Source of the DNA: JBJXGE01 sp046154185
GTDB taxonomy: Bacteria > Planctomycetota > UBA8108 > UBA1146 > JAJFFE01
Assembly: GCA_046154185.1 (NCBI GenBank)
Contig: JBJXGE010000030.1
Location: 1 to 53,220, forward strand
Direction: 5' to 3'
Length of the DNA stretch: 53,220 nt
Shown here: positions 23,927-32,532 of the stretch, in pieces
How the letters are laid out: every line of letters begins with the position of its first letter
How positions within the stretch are numbered: the stretch's first letter is position 1
Program-made: the position numbers and the translations under genes
Notes under the pieces: model-generated
Databases searched by the model: none
What the model saw: only the letters and a program-made list of their open reading frames with translations
Told to the model about the DNA's origin: nothing

Positions 23927-24175
23927 ATGAACACCGGATACCGAATCACCTTCAGTGATTTCTCGCAGCTTCTGTCGATTCCTGAGTATCGTCGCGCCGT
24001 TGCTCCGCTCGTTCAGGGTTGGTTTGCGTGTCGCGTTGTTCCGACGGAGGACGGTTTCACCTTGCTCGACGCGAGCGGCGTTGAGATGAGTCCGAGAGCC
24101 GTGCACGATGCGATTCAGGCAGACCCGGATCGACAGCTGCGCATTTATAGGACAGCGATGTCTCTTTGGAGGTGA
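23927..24175 (+). CDS. Small hypothetical cassette protein
   Basis: An 82-residue protein from ATG 23927. It begins NTGYRITFSDFSQLLSIPEY, continues with a strand-rich middle (FACRVVPTEDGFTLLDASG) and a terminal helix region (MSPRAVHDAIQADPDRQLRI). Family not recognised; size and layout fit a minimal cassette gene between attC sites 14 and 15. Confidence 0.55.
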   Translation: MNTGYRITFSDFSQLLSIPEYRRAVAPLVQGWFACRVVPTEDGFTLLDASGVEMSPRAVHDAIQADPDRQLRIYRTAMSLWR

Positions 24176-24177
24176 GC

Positions 24178-24233
24178 ATGACAACGCACAGAAGCAGAGT
24201 ACTGGCGACACGGGCGCTCTGTTAGTGTTAGTC
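24178..24233 (+). other. attC-like site 15 (worn)
   Basis: CATGACAACGCA (24178-24189) resembles a decayed CATAACAACGCA start. AGCAGAG and CTCTGTTAGTG pair next to two overlapping 3' cores, GTTAGTG (24221) and GTTAGTC (24227). This marks the end of the second cassette stretch. Confidence 0.35.
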
Positions 24234-24366
24234 GACTTGCTGTTCAGCCCGCCGGTGCAGAGGACGGACTGCTGCAGCCGCTGATCGGCAAGGGGTCTCG
24301 AGCTCTCGGCCGACGGGGACATGAGTGATACTGCTACTTGGTCGCAACTCGGAAGGGGACTCCGCA

Positions 24367-25293
24367 ATGCTTTTTCGCGCCTGGCCGGCAACAGTGCTCG
24401 TACTCATCGTATCCCTCGGCGTGGCGTTGGCCGCAAGCGCGCCATCGGCGCCGGACGGCGGGTTGCTCGCGTTGGACGGCGAGTGGATCTACGTCGAGGA
24501 CCGGACCGAGGGTCGCGCCCTCGAGAAGCTGGGCCCCCCCATGAGTTCGAAGTTCTCTTTTCGCGTCGAGGAGGGCGCGGTCTTCCTCGTGCGCGGTCAT
24601 GGCTCTGGCCACCGCGATGTGCGCGTCGCGATGGACGGCACGATCACCGAAGTCGCCGAGCCACAGAAAATCGCGCGCTACCGCGGCGAATGGAAAGACG
24701 GCGCGTTTACGTACCAGGTCGAGTTCTTGCGCGGGTCGAACAACGCGCCCGACGGGCTGATCCGGAGGGAGTTCCGCATCACGCCCGACGGATTAATCGT
24801 GCGCGCTGCGTCCGGGTCGCCTGCGACGTATGAATCGGTTGCGCTCTACCGCCATGCGCAGGACATCGCACTGCCCACGCCGGCCAAGGCCGCGATCGGC
24901 GACCTGGCTTGGCTGTCCGGCGTGTGGGTGGGAACGAGGGGTGAGGGGGGCGCGACGTCGATCGAGGAGCGATGGAGCCCGCCGCTGGGCGGCGCGATGC
25001 TCGCCGTGTCGCGCACGGTCTCGCGTGGCAAAATGAGTGCGTTCGAGTACCTGCGCATCGTCGAGCGTGACGGCGGTCTGATTTACATCGCGCAGCCCGG
25101 CGGCGCTTCGCCGACTGAATTCGTGCTCACCGAGTTGGGCAAGACTCGCGTCGCGTTCGACAACCCGCGCCACGACTACCCGAAACGCATCGTGTACGAG
25201 CTCTCGGCCGAGGGTGGCCTGAGCGCCACGATCGGCTTCATGAAAGGCGGCACCCCTCGGCGCTTCGAATTCAAGCGCGAGGATAGCAAGTAA
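24367..25293 (+). CDS. Exported DUF6265-like protein
   Basis: A 308-residue protein from ATG 24367. Signal peptide in the first 25 residues (TVLVLIVSLGVALAAS). The N-terminal half is strand-rich with LDGEWIYVEDRTEGRALE; the C-terminal half (about 175-300) begins DLAWLSGVWVGTRGEGGATS and contains IEERWSPPLGGAMLAVSRTV and VAFDNPRHDYPKRIVYEL, the signature of DUF6265, a lipocalin-like beta-barrel of unknown ligand. The two halves could be tandem lipocalin-like domains. It stands outside the cassette stretch and is followed by intergenic repeats. Confidence 0.75.
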   Translation: MLFRAWPATVLVLIVSLGVALAASAPSAPDGGLLALDGEWIYVEDRTEGRALEKLGPPMSSKFSFRVEEGAVFLVRGHGSGHRDVRVAMDGTITEVAEPQKIARYRGEWKDGAFTYQVEFLRGSNNAPDGLIRREFRITPDGLIVRAASGSPATYESVALYRHAQDIALPTPAKAAIGDLAWLSGVWVGTRGEGGATSIEERWSPPLGGAMLAVSRTVSRGKMSAFEYLRIVERDGGLIYIAQPGGASPTEFVLTELGKTRVAFDNPRHDYPKRIVYELSAEGGLSATIGFMKGGTPRRFEFKREDSK

Positions 25294-25304
25294 TTCGGTC
25301 GGGC

Positions 25305-25442
25305 TTGATCGCCTTCGATGCCGCGTTTATTCAACCGAGGCCCCGCAGGGGCGCGATTCATCAGCCGTTGCCAGGAGCGGCGAAGCCCCGGGTAAACAGC
25401 AAGCACACGATGCAGCCTGAAAGGATGCGACTCCGTAACGCC
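25305..25442. repeat. Palindrome-rich intergenic repeat, copy A
   Basis: Starts near CCGCGTTTATTCAACCGAGG and runs through GGGCGCGATTCATCAGCC, GGCGAAGCCCCGGGTAAAC and GATGCAGCCTGAAAGGATGCG. It recurs in direct orientation at 25703-25830, and its core recurs inverted at 25522-25585. Confidence 0.75.
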
Positions 25443-25489
25443 GTGTCGCACCCCTTCAGCAGGGTGCTGTAAAGGAGCGACTCCGAGTC

Positions 25490-25519
25490 GCACCCCTTCA
25501 GGGTGCGGCCGTTTTTTTT
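25490..25519 (+). terminator. Intrinsic terminator
   Basis: GCACCC (25490-25495) pairs with GGGTGC (25501-25506) around CTTCA, followed by GGCCG and eight T (25512-25519). A second hairpin, GCGACTC/GAGTCGC, lies just upstream. Probably ends the transcript of the exported DUF6265-like gene. Confidence 0.6.
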
Positions 25520-25521
25520 CC

Positions 25522-25585
25522 GTTACCCAGGGCTTCGCCGCTCCTGGCAGAATGGCTGGTGAATCGCGCCCCTGCGGGGCTTCGG
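25522..25585. repeat. Inverted core copy of the intergenic repeat
   Basis: Reverse complement of 25335-25396 with only a few differences (GTTACCCAGGGCTTCGCCGC ... GCGCCCCTGCGGGGC). With copy A it can form a long-arm hairpin with about 125 bp between the arms. Confidence 0.75.
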
Positions 25586-25702
25586 TTCCGCAAGTGCGAT
25601 ACCGACTCGCAAGCTTGAATCTGAACAAGCGACCTACCCGCCATCGGTGTCCGGCGGGTAGCGATCGACGCGGGCCGATTCCGTTCGAGAGTTCACGGGC
25701 CC

Positions 25703-25830
25703 TGATCGCCTTGCGACGCCGCGTTTATTCAATCGAAGCCCCGGAGGGGCGCGATTCGTCAGCCCGGGGCGAAGCCCCGGGTAAACGGCAAGAACACGAT
25801 GCAGCCTGAAAGGCTGCGGCTCGTTAACGC
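25703..25830. repeat. Palindrome-rich intergenic repeat, copy B
   Basis: Direct copy of 25305-25442 with the same order of elements: GCGTTTATTCAATCGAAGCC, GGGGCGCGATTCGTCAGC, CCCGGGGCGAAGCCCCGGG (a perfect palindrome) and GATGCAGCCTGAAAGGCTGCG. The rest of the 25294-25968 gap holds no supported gene. Confidence 0.75.
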
Positions 25831-25968
25831 AGTGGCTGAATTCGTGTCGGAAATTTCGTGGACATTGCGGATGACAGCTATCCGCCTCGTGGTGTGAGGC
25901 GACTCTCGAGGTAGCGACGCGGGCAGCAAAGAAGTTTGTGGGCCCGCGATCGGGAAGGAGCGGCTGTC

Positions 25969-26568
25969 GTGAGTTGTGAATGGGTCGTGTTTCACTCGGA
26001 GTTCGTCAAGACGCTCGACGCGGCTGACGAGGCCTACCATCAGAGTGCCTACCACGAAACCTCGCGCCCGCCAGGCGACAAATCCGCACGGAAGTGGCGA
26101 CTAAAGGATGCACTCGTGTCGACCAACCCACGCTTGACACATAGCGAGATCGTCGAGGTGTGCGATGAGAATTCAGGCGTGGCGGAGACGCGCCCGTGCC
26201 TGTCAGTGGAAGATTGGCAAAACGACGAATCCATCACTTTCTACTTGTATGACGACGCGGTGGAGATTCACCTTCCTCAATGCCTAGAACAATCCACACC
26301 GAAAGTCATCGTGCGCGAAGCGTTGAGCTACGTGGATTTATTTGCGCGTGAGGGATTCCGCATAGTTTTCGACGCTTGGGAAGAAGTCTTGATTGATCCG
26401 GCAAAGGACATGAGTGCGCTGGTCGCGCGCTACGAGGAAGCGCTGAGAGAAATCGCGGAGGAAGACGCGAAGGCGCCGCCTGCACCTACCATTACCGCGA
26501 AGGCGCTGACTCCTAGCGGTCTCGTTGACGATGAGCCCGAACAGAAACCGTGGTGGAAGTTCTGGTGA
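25969..26568 (+). CDS. Hypothetical soluble protein
   Basis: A 199-residue acidic protein. GTG 25969 is chosen for the GGAAGGAG sequence about 10 bases upstream. The protein has SCEWVVFHSEFVKTLDAADE at the start, a central ITFYLYDDAVEIHLPQ strand pair, helix FRIVFDAWEEVLIDPAKD, a Glu/Ala-rich coiled segment and a Pro-rich tail ending PEQKPWWKFW. No known domain is recognised. A stable hairpin follows at 26582. Confidence 0.65.
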   Translation: MSCEWVVFHSEFVKTLDAADEAYHQSAYHETSRPPGDKSARKWRLKDALVSTNPRLTHSEIVEVCDENSGVAETRPCLSVEDWQNDESITFYLYDDAVEIHLPQCLEQSTPKVIVREALSYVDLFAREGFRIVFDAWEEVLIDPAKDMSALVARYEEALREIAEEDAKAPPAPTITAKALTPSGLVDDEPEQKPWWKFW

Positions 26569-26581
26569 GGTGATTGGCTTG

Positions 26582-26620
26582 TCGGCGACCTCGAACGACC
26601 TCGATCGGTCGCGTCGCCGA
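26582..26620 (+). terminator. Hairpin after the 25969 gene
   Basis: TCGGCGAC (26582-26589) pairs with GTCGCCGA (26613-26620), with an inner GACC/GGTC pair. No T-tract follows; a probable structured 3' end. Confidence 0.4.
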
Positions 26621-26834
26621 GGATCTGAAACTCGGTCATGGATCTCGTCGAACGTTTTTCTGCGTTATGGCGACCCTCACTTCGGCTTTCTGCGCCTGAT
26701 ATGCGAATGCTCTCTGACAGTTCATGGATGGCAATTCCTGGGCGGACCAAAAAGGAACTGCCCGCGCCCTTTTTTCAGAGGTAACATTGCGACGGATTAG
26801 GCTGAAAATTGGGCGCGTTGAAAGAGGTAATGAA

Positions 26835-27725
26835 ATGCTGAACGAACGTCGGTTCGGTAGTTGGCTGCTGCTCGTGGTATTGTTGTTCGCGGCGCCGGCC
26901 AACGCAGCGGAAGTGCTGGTGACGGCTACCGGTGAGGTGGAGTTCGATGGCATTCCCTCCGGGCCACTCGGCGCCGTCTCGGCGGGAGAGTCGGTAACGC
27001 TCTCGTTTCGCCTCGACACGGATATTTTCATGGATAGCGGAACCTTCAATACTCGCGGGTATCCGCTCGTGGCTGGCTCATTCGAGCTCGCCTTCAGTTC
27101 AGCTTCTATCGGTCTCCAGTCGCCGTTTCCCACCGGCCAAATGCCTTTTTTTGTTATCCGCAACAACGACCCGGGCGTCGACGGATTCTTCGTAGCCACG
27201 AGCATCGATTACCCGAACGGAGTTCCGATCGCGCAGGCCGGTGTCTTCGAACAGTTCCGCAACAATTTCTATGTAACGTATGGCGGCACTACTCTCGACT
27301 CGCTCGCTGTTGAAGATGCGCTCGGCTCATACGACTTCACGGGCTTGACCGTTTTCAATTGGACGATCGACGATGGTCCGTTCAATGCGATGATCATGAT
27401 TTTCGAATCCATGACGATCGAGCTCGTGGCGACGGTTCCAGAGTTTCGTCGCGCGGACTCGAATAGCGACGGTGGTTTTGATATTTCTGATGCGATCTTT
27501 AGTTTGTCGGCACTGTTCGTTGCGGGCGCGCCCATGGTCGCGTGCGCAGACGCTGCCGACTCGAACGACGACGGCCTGTTCGACATCGCGGACGCAATTC
27601 ACATGCTCGCTGCCCTCTTCGTGTCAGGGTCGCCCGCTCCCGCGCCACCGGGCCCCATGGTCTGCGGCCCGGACCCGACTACAGATTCGCTCCTGTGCGC
27701 TAGCTACGCGCCAGCCTGTCCGTGA
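26835..27725 (+). CDS. Secreted protein with C-terminal dockerin-like EF-hand tail
   Basis: A 296-residue protein from ATG 26835 with AAAGAGGTAA upstream. Signal peptide (WLLLVVLLFAAPANAAE). Residues 25-210 are a beta-rich domain without a recognised family (EVEFDGIPSGPLGAVSAGES). The last 85 residues hold two EF-hand-like calcium loops, DSNSDGGFDISDAI and DSNDDGLFDIADAI, each followed by a hydrophobic L..LFV.G segment, and end with CGPDPTTDSLLCASYAPACP. This tail is shared with three other proteins in the window and is typical of planctomycetes; it may mediate calcium-dependent surface association. Function of the main domain unknown. Confidence 0.8.
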   Translation: MLNERRFGSWLLLVVLLFAAPANAAEVLVTATGEVEFDGIPSGPLGAVSAGESVTLSFRLDTDIFMDSGTFNTRGYPLVAGSFELAFSSASIGLQSPFPTGQMPFFVIRNNDPGVDGFFVATSIDYPNGVPIAQAGVFEQFRNNFYVTYGGTTLDSLAVEDALGSYDFTGLTVFNWTIDDGPFNAMIMIFESMTIELVATVPEFRRADSNSDGGFDISDAIFSLSALFVAGAPMVACADAADSNDDGLFDIADAIHMLAALFVSGSPAPAPPGPMVCGPDPTTDSLLCASYAPACP

Positions 27726-27912
27726 CGCAAGGGACCCGGAACGCGCGCGCGCCGGCCGGCCAGACGCGCGGCGATGCGAATGAGATGGCGGCGTGGTGCA
27801 AGGGAACAGCCCGACCCGTCGAGAGTCTCAGCGAGCTCGATCTGAGTTTCGCCCGCGCGCGCGTGTGACGATTATCTCTCCGGTCGCTCCGACGACCTGT
27901 AGAAGGAGCACC

Positions 27913-28392
27913 GTGTTCGGTTTGTTCAAGTCTCAGCCATTTCGCGATGCGCAGCTCGGCGAATTGGTGCGCTCTCGTGGATATTGGCGAGGCTCGCTGC
28001 CGCAGGACGGAGACTCCGTTATTCCGCTTGTGCTCGCGGGAGGTCGATCGCAACCCGACCCACGGGCGTTGTCGCTGGCGCGCGATCTACCGCAGATCTC
28101 CGTGCGTCTTCGGCCCGCGATTGCGGAAGCGCTGTTCGAGCACTACCAACCCTACGCCGAGGCGGTCGCGGATGCTGAAGCCGCGCCGCCTGCGGCCGGC
28201 CTACCGCCGATCGCTTCGCCCGCAGATGTCTGGCCCCACGTTACGCCACTGTACGCCGCGGTGATTCGGAGAGACGGGGCGCTCATTGCCGAGCTGGGGT
28301 ACCGCGTCGCGTGGGATGAAGAACACACACTCGGTGCTCGTTTACGCGACGGGGAACTTCTGGAACTTTGCGGGAGTGTTCTCGCACCGTGA
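27913..28392 (+). CDS. Hypothetical protein with duplicated C-terminus elsewhere in the window
   Basis: A 159-residue soluble protein. GTG 27913 is supported by GAAGGAGCACC upstream. The start FGLFKSQPFRDAQLGELVRS and RGYWRGSL are followed by a helical middle (RPAIAEALFEHYQPYAEAV) and the strand-rich end YRVAWDEEHTLGARLRDG. It resembles small proteins of the DUF6985 kind, with low certainty. A near-identical copy of its last 42 residues lies reversed at 18641-18769. Confidence 0.65.
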   Translation: MFGLFKSQPFRDAQLGELVRSRGYWRGSLPQDGDSVIPLVLAGGRSQPDPRALSLARDLPQISVRLRPAIAEALFEHYQPYAEAVADAEAAPPAAGLPPIASPADVWPHVTPLYAAVIRRDGALIAELGYRVAWDEEHTLGARLRDGELLELCGSVLAP

Positions 28393-28586
28393 TCAGGGTG
28401 TTCCGTGTTCGTTTGACTCGCCCTCAGCGCGTTTCATCGATTTCGGAAGAATAATTGTGAACTCGAAGGTTCTCGAACATCGTTGGGAGCAGACTTAAGA
28501 GATCGGCTGACGATTTGGAGAGGTTCTTCGCAATCGCCAAACCACTGCCGCCGTACTTGCAAAGTAAGCCGCGCCCTCAGTGAGCA

Positions 28587-28636
28587 CACTCAGCGCGGAT
28601 CCTCGAGTGGGCGGCTGATGGCGCTGAGCGTTGGGC
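28587..28636 (+). other. Possible attC-like hairpin before the 28661 gene
   Basis: CTCAGCGC (28589-28596) pairs with GCGCTGAG (28621-28628), followed by GTTGGGC (28630-28636), a perfect GTTRRRY. No 5' core RYYYAAC is seen. A similar CTCAGCGCG...GCTGAGCGTTGG layout lies at about 33573-33606 before another VOC gene. The remaining sequence from 28393 to here has no supported gene. Confidence 0.3.
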
Positions 28637-28660
28637 ATATCAAGAAACCGAGACGTGCGG

Positions 28661-28936
28661 ATGACCTACATGTTGTGCCGCAATCGCGTTGTGAACTTCG
28701 CGAAGTGGAGAGACGTCTTCGCTTCCCATGCGAAGGCCCATCAGGGCGCAGGCCTTCATCTCGTTCGCACGTGGCGCGGAGTGGAGAATTCGAACGACGT
28801 TTTTTTCCTATTCGAGGTCAAGAGCTTGGAGCGAGCCAAAGAGTTTATCGGCAATCCCGGCGCCGCCGAAGCCGGACGCGCTGCCGGGGTTCTGGCGGGC
28901 GAGTACCATTTCATCGAGGACGCAGAGGGATACTGA
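28661..28936 (+). CDS. Small dimeric alpha/beta-barrel protein (ABM-like)
   Basis: A 91-residue protein from ATG 28661. The strand-helix order MTYMLCRNRVVNFAKWRDVF, GLHLVRTWRGVENSNDVFFL, KSLERAKEFIGNP and VLAGEYHFIEDAEGY is that of an antibiotic-biosynthesis-monooxygenase-type ferredoxin-like fold, which works as a dimer. Catalytic identity cannot be read. It is preceded by an attC-like 3' core. Confidence 0.6.
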   Translation: MTYMLCRNRVVNFAKWRDVFASHAKAHQGAGLHLVRTWRGVENSNDVFFLFEVKSLERAKEFIGNPGAAEAGRAAGVLAGEYHFIEDAEGY

Positions 28937-29047
28937 TCGCCGACCGGTTCCAGCGGACGACCCGCTCGCGGTTATCTGAAGCGTCCGAGACTGCGCCAGG
29001 CACGGAGACCGGCCTGGCACAGCCACCAGCCGCGGTGCGGACACGGC

Positions 29048-29506
29048 TTACTTCACCACGATGTCTTTCTTGCTGGACTCGACCATGTCGAACAATTCTT
29101 TTTGCTCGGGTGCAGGCACCTTAAATTTTTCGAGAGACTTTTTGAAATCGGCGGCCATCGCATCCCACTCTTTTTGGTTGATGCCGAGAGTCTTGTGCGA
29201 CTCGACCATCGACCGGCCGTGGTATTTGTACGGGCCGCCGGACAACTCCGCCACCAACGCCGTGACTTGAAACTTGAGCCCGGCTTTCGGCGTGCGGTCG
29301 CGCGCAGCTTTCACCGCGGCATTGCCGTTGATCGTCTCGTTGGCGTACAGGCGATCGACGAAGTCGTCGACGACAGAGGCGATCGAGTAAATGCCGCCGA
29401 GGCGCTCGAAGAGCGCTTTCTTGGCAGTCGCATTATCTTGCGCGCTCGTCGCTAGAACCAATCCACCGAGCGCGACCACGGCAAGTCCCAAAAGCATGCG
29501 TTTCAT
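29048..29506 (-). CDS. Exported group 1 truncated haemoglobin
   Basis: A 152-residue protein with AAAGGAG upstream of ATG 29506. A signal peptide (MLLGLAVVALGGLVLATSAQ) precedes a 2-over-2 globin: ALFERLGGIYSIASVVDDFV, a FQVTALVAELSGGPYKYHGR segment, then MVESHKTLGIN with the proximal haem-binding His, and FKVPAPEQKELFDMVESS. Group 1 truncated globins bind haem and handle O2, NO or related ligands, usually in the cytoplasm; export to the periplasm is less common. No partner gene is evident. Confidence 0.88.
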   Translation of the reverse strand: MKRMLLGLAVVALGGLVLATSAQDNATAKKALFERLGGIYSIASVVDDFVDRLYANETINGNAAVKAARDRTPKAGLKFQVTALVAELSGGPYKYHGRSMVESHKTLGINQKEWDAMAADFKKSLEKFKVPAPEQKELFDMVESSKKDIVVK

Positions 29507-29746
29507 TCCAAACTCCTTTCGTCGTCCTGTCTCGTTCTGTCCCCCTCAACGCTGCGCATAGCAGATCATGAATCCGTAGTGCGAGACAAGACACACCGTC
29601 GCGATCGGTCAAGAACCAGCAGGCGTACCGTCTAACCGAAAGTTCCGGCCGGCGGCGTTCGGCTGGACCTCTACAAGGCAATCTGGTCCGATGGGATTCT
29701 GGGGCGTGTCCACCGGCGTTCGCCGCCACTGTCAGGACGTGAAGCC

Positions 29747-30304
29747 ATGTCTACCGAACCGACCCTCAGCGAACTTCGCGCAAGTTTCGGTCGAAGCCGA
29801 ATGCTCTCGATGCCCATCGCCGGCGCCATCGCTTGGTCGGCGGCTGGAGTGCTGGGCGCCATCTTGCGCGACGCCGATTCGGCTTCGATTGCCTTGTTCC
29901 TGTGCATGCCAGCGGTATTTCCTCTGGCCCTTCTCGTCAGCCGCTTCACGGGTGAGGACGTGTTCGGAAGCCAGGGTCGGAACGAGCTGGACAGTCTCTT
30001 CGGCTTCGGAATCGTCATGTCCTTACTGGTTTGGGGTATCGCCATTCCTTTCTGGATGATCGAGCCATCGTCCCTTCCACTGAGCGGCGGCATTCTTTCC
30101 GGCCTCATGTGGGTCCCGCTTTCCTGGATTCTTCAGCATTGGGTTGGCCTGTTCCACGCCTGTACACGAACCGTTTTGATTACGGCAGCTTGGTTTCTTT
30201 TTCCCGACCATCGCTTCATCGTAATTCCCGCATTGATCGTGGTCGTTTACTTGGTCTCGATTGTTGCCTTGGCGACCCGTCCACTCCCCAAGTTGGCATC
30301 ATGA
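29747..30304 (+). CDS. DUF7010-like membrane protein
   Basis: A 185-residue protein from ATG 29747. Five to six hydrophobic segments (about 23-40, 47-63, 83-104, 112-128, 140-155, 157-175) follow an N-terminal ELRASFGRSRMLSMPIAG. The layout and the LWVPLSWIL-type and VGLFHACTRT segments resemble DUF7010, an uncharacterised inner-membrane family often found in mobile or cassette contexts. No transport motif is recognised. Upstream at 29630-29663 a short GTCTAAC...GTTCGGC pair may be a reversed and deleted attC. Confidence 0.65.
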   Translation: MSTEPTLSELRASFGRSRMLSMPIAGAIAWSAAGVLGAILRDADSASIALFLCMPAVFPLALLVSRFTGEDVFGSQGRNELDSLFGFGIVMSLLVWGIAIPFWMIEPSSLPLSGGILSGLMWVPLSWILQHWVGLFHACTRTVLITAAWFLFPDHRFIVIPALIVVVYLVSIVALATRPLPKLAS

Positions 30305-30617
30305 ACTGACGGGTCACCGGTCTCGTCGCTTCGTTCTTCAACCGTCGCGACTGAACTGGCCGCGCTAAGACTCCCCGTATTTGATGGCGAGATCGCGTAG
30401 CCGGATGCGGTAGGCGGTCTCCTTACTATGTCCATCCGGAATCGCCGGCCGTCAGAAAGCGCAGCGATCGCGGGCACTTGCCAGCGGCGCCGACGAGGTC
30501 GCGGCAGAAGCGGCGGAACTCACACACTTTGCGTGATAAGTTTGAAGCGCTTGAAACAACGCGCCGAGCGGCGGCCTCTTGTTCGATGCCTTACCACTCT
30601 GCGGAGTCGAAGCGTTC
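30305..30617. other. Gene-free stretch before the sigma factor gene
   Basis: No supported gene. On the minus strand 30367-30440 encodes a short KETAYRIRLRDLAIKYGES end that could be the last residues of a decayed gene, but there is no upstream continuity. The promoter of the sigma factor gene should lie in the right part; no clear -35/-10 is seen. Confidence 0.35.
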
Positions 30618-32450
30618 ATGAACACCTCCTTGCCGGACGAATTGGCTGCTCAGTCGAGCTGGATGCGCCGCATGGCGCTCGCGCTCGTTCGAAACGATGC
30701 GGACGCGGACGATGCGGTGCAAGACGCTTTGTGCCTTGCAGTGCGCCGTCCGCCCGTCATCCAGTCATCCATGGCCGGTTGGCTCAAACGGGTCCTACGA
30801 AATCTCGTGCGGCGCACACATCGCCGCGGCGCGCAACGCACGAGCCGCGAACAACGCGTTGCACTCCCCGAGCACCACAACGACACACCGGACAACATCG
30901 CCGAACGCGTCGAGTTTTCGCGCGTGCTCGCGGAGGAAATCGCCGCGCTGCCGCACGCTTACCGGCAGGTCGTCGTGCTGCGGTTCTTCGAAGGAATTCC
31001 GGCAGCGGAAGTCTCGCTACAGCTTGCCGTGCCGGCCGCCACGGTTCGCACGCGTTTGCGCCGCGCACTCGCGCGCTTGCGCGAGCAACTCGAACTGCGT
31101 TACAGCAAAGATGGCCTGTGGACGATGCTGCTGCCGCTAGTGGGTGTTTCCGTGCTGTCCGCAAACGCGACCGCTGCCGGCGCGACGGCGAGTGGCACGA
31201 ACATACCGCCCGAACTGCACGCCAACACCTTAGCCGCAACTCGCATTCCGCCACTGCGAACGCGCTACGTCGAATGGGTGCTGGCTTCGTTGGTGGTTGC
31301 GAGTACGGGCGCCTACTGGCTGGGACGCTCGCAGGCGCCGTCCCCCAGCGCGCCCGCTACAGCAGTCGTTGCGACGACTCGCGACGATCGCACGTTGACG
31401 CAGCGACTCTCGACCGAGAATGCGCTGCTGCGCGAGCGACTCCAGCACGTGTTTGCAGAAAATCAGCGGCTCAACGCGCTCGCGCGGCACAGCGACCGCC
31501 GCGATGTTTCAACGGCCACGCCGTCGCTGTCGCCGTCGTCAACCGATCCGGAACTCGTCATTGCGTTCGAGCCTCACGCGCGACTTCCTGAATTGCGAAC
31601 GGCGCGCTGGACGGAGCTCGCGCAGTCGGCGTTGCGAATACAGCGCAATTTGCATGCGACAATGGTTGAGCACGCGCGCAACTTGCCGGCGACGGACGCA
31701 CTCGAAGAAGTCCTCCGCCGAGACCTCGCCGCACTGTCGCACTTCACCTCGACCCTCACCGGGAAGTTGCCGAGTCACGCGCCGCAGAGCGGCGAGTTCT
31801 GGCACCCGATCGTCATCGCGAATCTGCTTGCCGCCATGTTGAGCGAGTCCGGTCTGTCGCTCAGCCGCGAACAAATCGCCGAGTACGTGGCGATCGGCGC
31901 GGAGTTCGAGCAGCTCGACGCGGAACGAATCCGCGAAACGACGCCTGACACACCGCGGCTCGTGCTGTTCATCGAAGAGCTCGAACTGCGGCAAGTTTGC
32001 TGCGAGAGCTTCAAGTCCGTCCTCACCGACGAGCAAAAGCACAGTGTCTACGACTCACAGTTTGAGAATCGATTTCTCTTCGATTTGCTGTCCCCACTCT
32101 ACTCGGCCGGTGATCGCGTGCGATTCGTCGACTCGACCTCGACCCAAGAAGCGACGATGTCGCTCAAGAGTGAGCTCATTCGCCTGGTTGGACCCGAAGT
32201 CGCGGAAAGCCGCGCAGCGGCCGACTACTGGACGGAGCTGCAACCCTTGCTCGAGGCCGCCCCGTGGGAGTTTCTGCCACCATCCGCCGATCATGTTTTG
32301 GCGGCGGGTCAGGCCCGAGCACGACTTTGGCTCACGCTCGCCGGCGCCGCGGACACCCCACCCGCAGTGCGAACATGGATCTCGCGCGACACCTACTGGC
32401 CGGTGCCGCGCGTCGCGAGTTCGCCGCCAATCGGGCCGACCAAGCCGTGA
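30618..32450 (+). CDS. ECF-type RNA polymerase sigma factor with membrane segment and long C-terminal extension
   Basis: A 610-residue protein from ATG 30618. The first 165 residues are an ECF sigma factor: region 2 (MALALVRNDADADDAVQDAL, MAGWLKRVLRNLVRR) and region 4 (EEIAALPHAYRQVVVLRFFE, then AATVRTRLRRALARLREQLEL). A hydrophobic segment (about 225-240, VLASLVVASTGAYWLG) and a 360-residue, partly coiled-coil extension follow. Ordinary ECF factors have about 180-200 residues. The layout suggests a membrane-tethered sigma factor whose extracytoplasmic part replaces a separate anti-sigma factor. It is followed 82 bp downstream by a secreted dockerin-like protein, a possible target. Confidence 0.8.
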   Translation: MNTSLPDELAAQSSWMRRMALALVRNDADADDAVQDALCLAVRRPPVIQSSMAGWLKRVLRNLVRRTHRRGAQRTSREQRVALPEHHNDTPDNIAERVEFSRVLAEEIAALPHAYRQVVVLRFFEGIPAAEVSLQLAVPAATVRTRLRRALARLREQLELRYSKDGLWTMLLPLVGVSVLSANATAAGATASGTNIPPELHANTLAATRIPPLRTRYVEWVLASLVVASTGAYWLGRSQAPSPSAPATAVVATTRDDRTLTQRLSTENALLRERLQHVFAENQRLNALARHSDRRDVSTATPSLSPSSTDPELVIAFEPHARLPELRTARWTELAQSALRIQRNLHATMVEHARNLPATDALEEVLRRDLAALSHFTSTLTGKLPSHAPQSGEFWHPIVIANLLAAMLSESGLSLSREQIAEYVAIGAEFEQLDAERIRETTPDTPRLVLFIEELELRQVCCESFKSVLTDEQKHSVYDSQFENRFLFDLLSPLYSAGDRVRFVDSTSTQEATMSLKSELIRLVGPEVAESRAAADYWTELQPLLEAAPWEFLPPSADHVLAAGQARARLWLTLAGAADTPPAVRTWISRDTYWPVPRVASSPPIGPTKP

Positions 32451-32532
32451 GCCGACGCGCGCGACTCGCCGCCGGCCTGATACCTGGGTAACCGAATCAA
32501 CAATACTCGAAGTACGAAAGGACGACTTTCGG

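Noticed and set aside
29630..29663. Reverse-oriented attC (GCCGAAC...GTTAGAC on the minus strand)
   Set aside because: Only 34 bp with no room for the paired arms; kept only as a possible deleted remnant.
30367..30440. C-terminus of a Fis-type regulator on the minus strand
   Set aside because: Only about 20 residues look protein-like and there is no upstream coding continuity.
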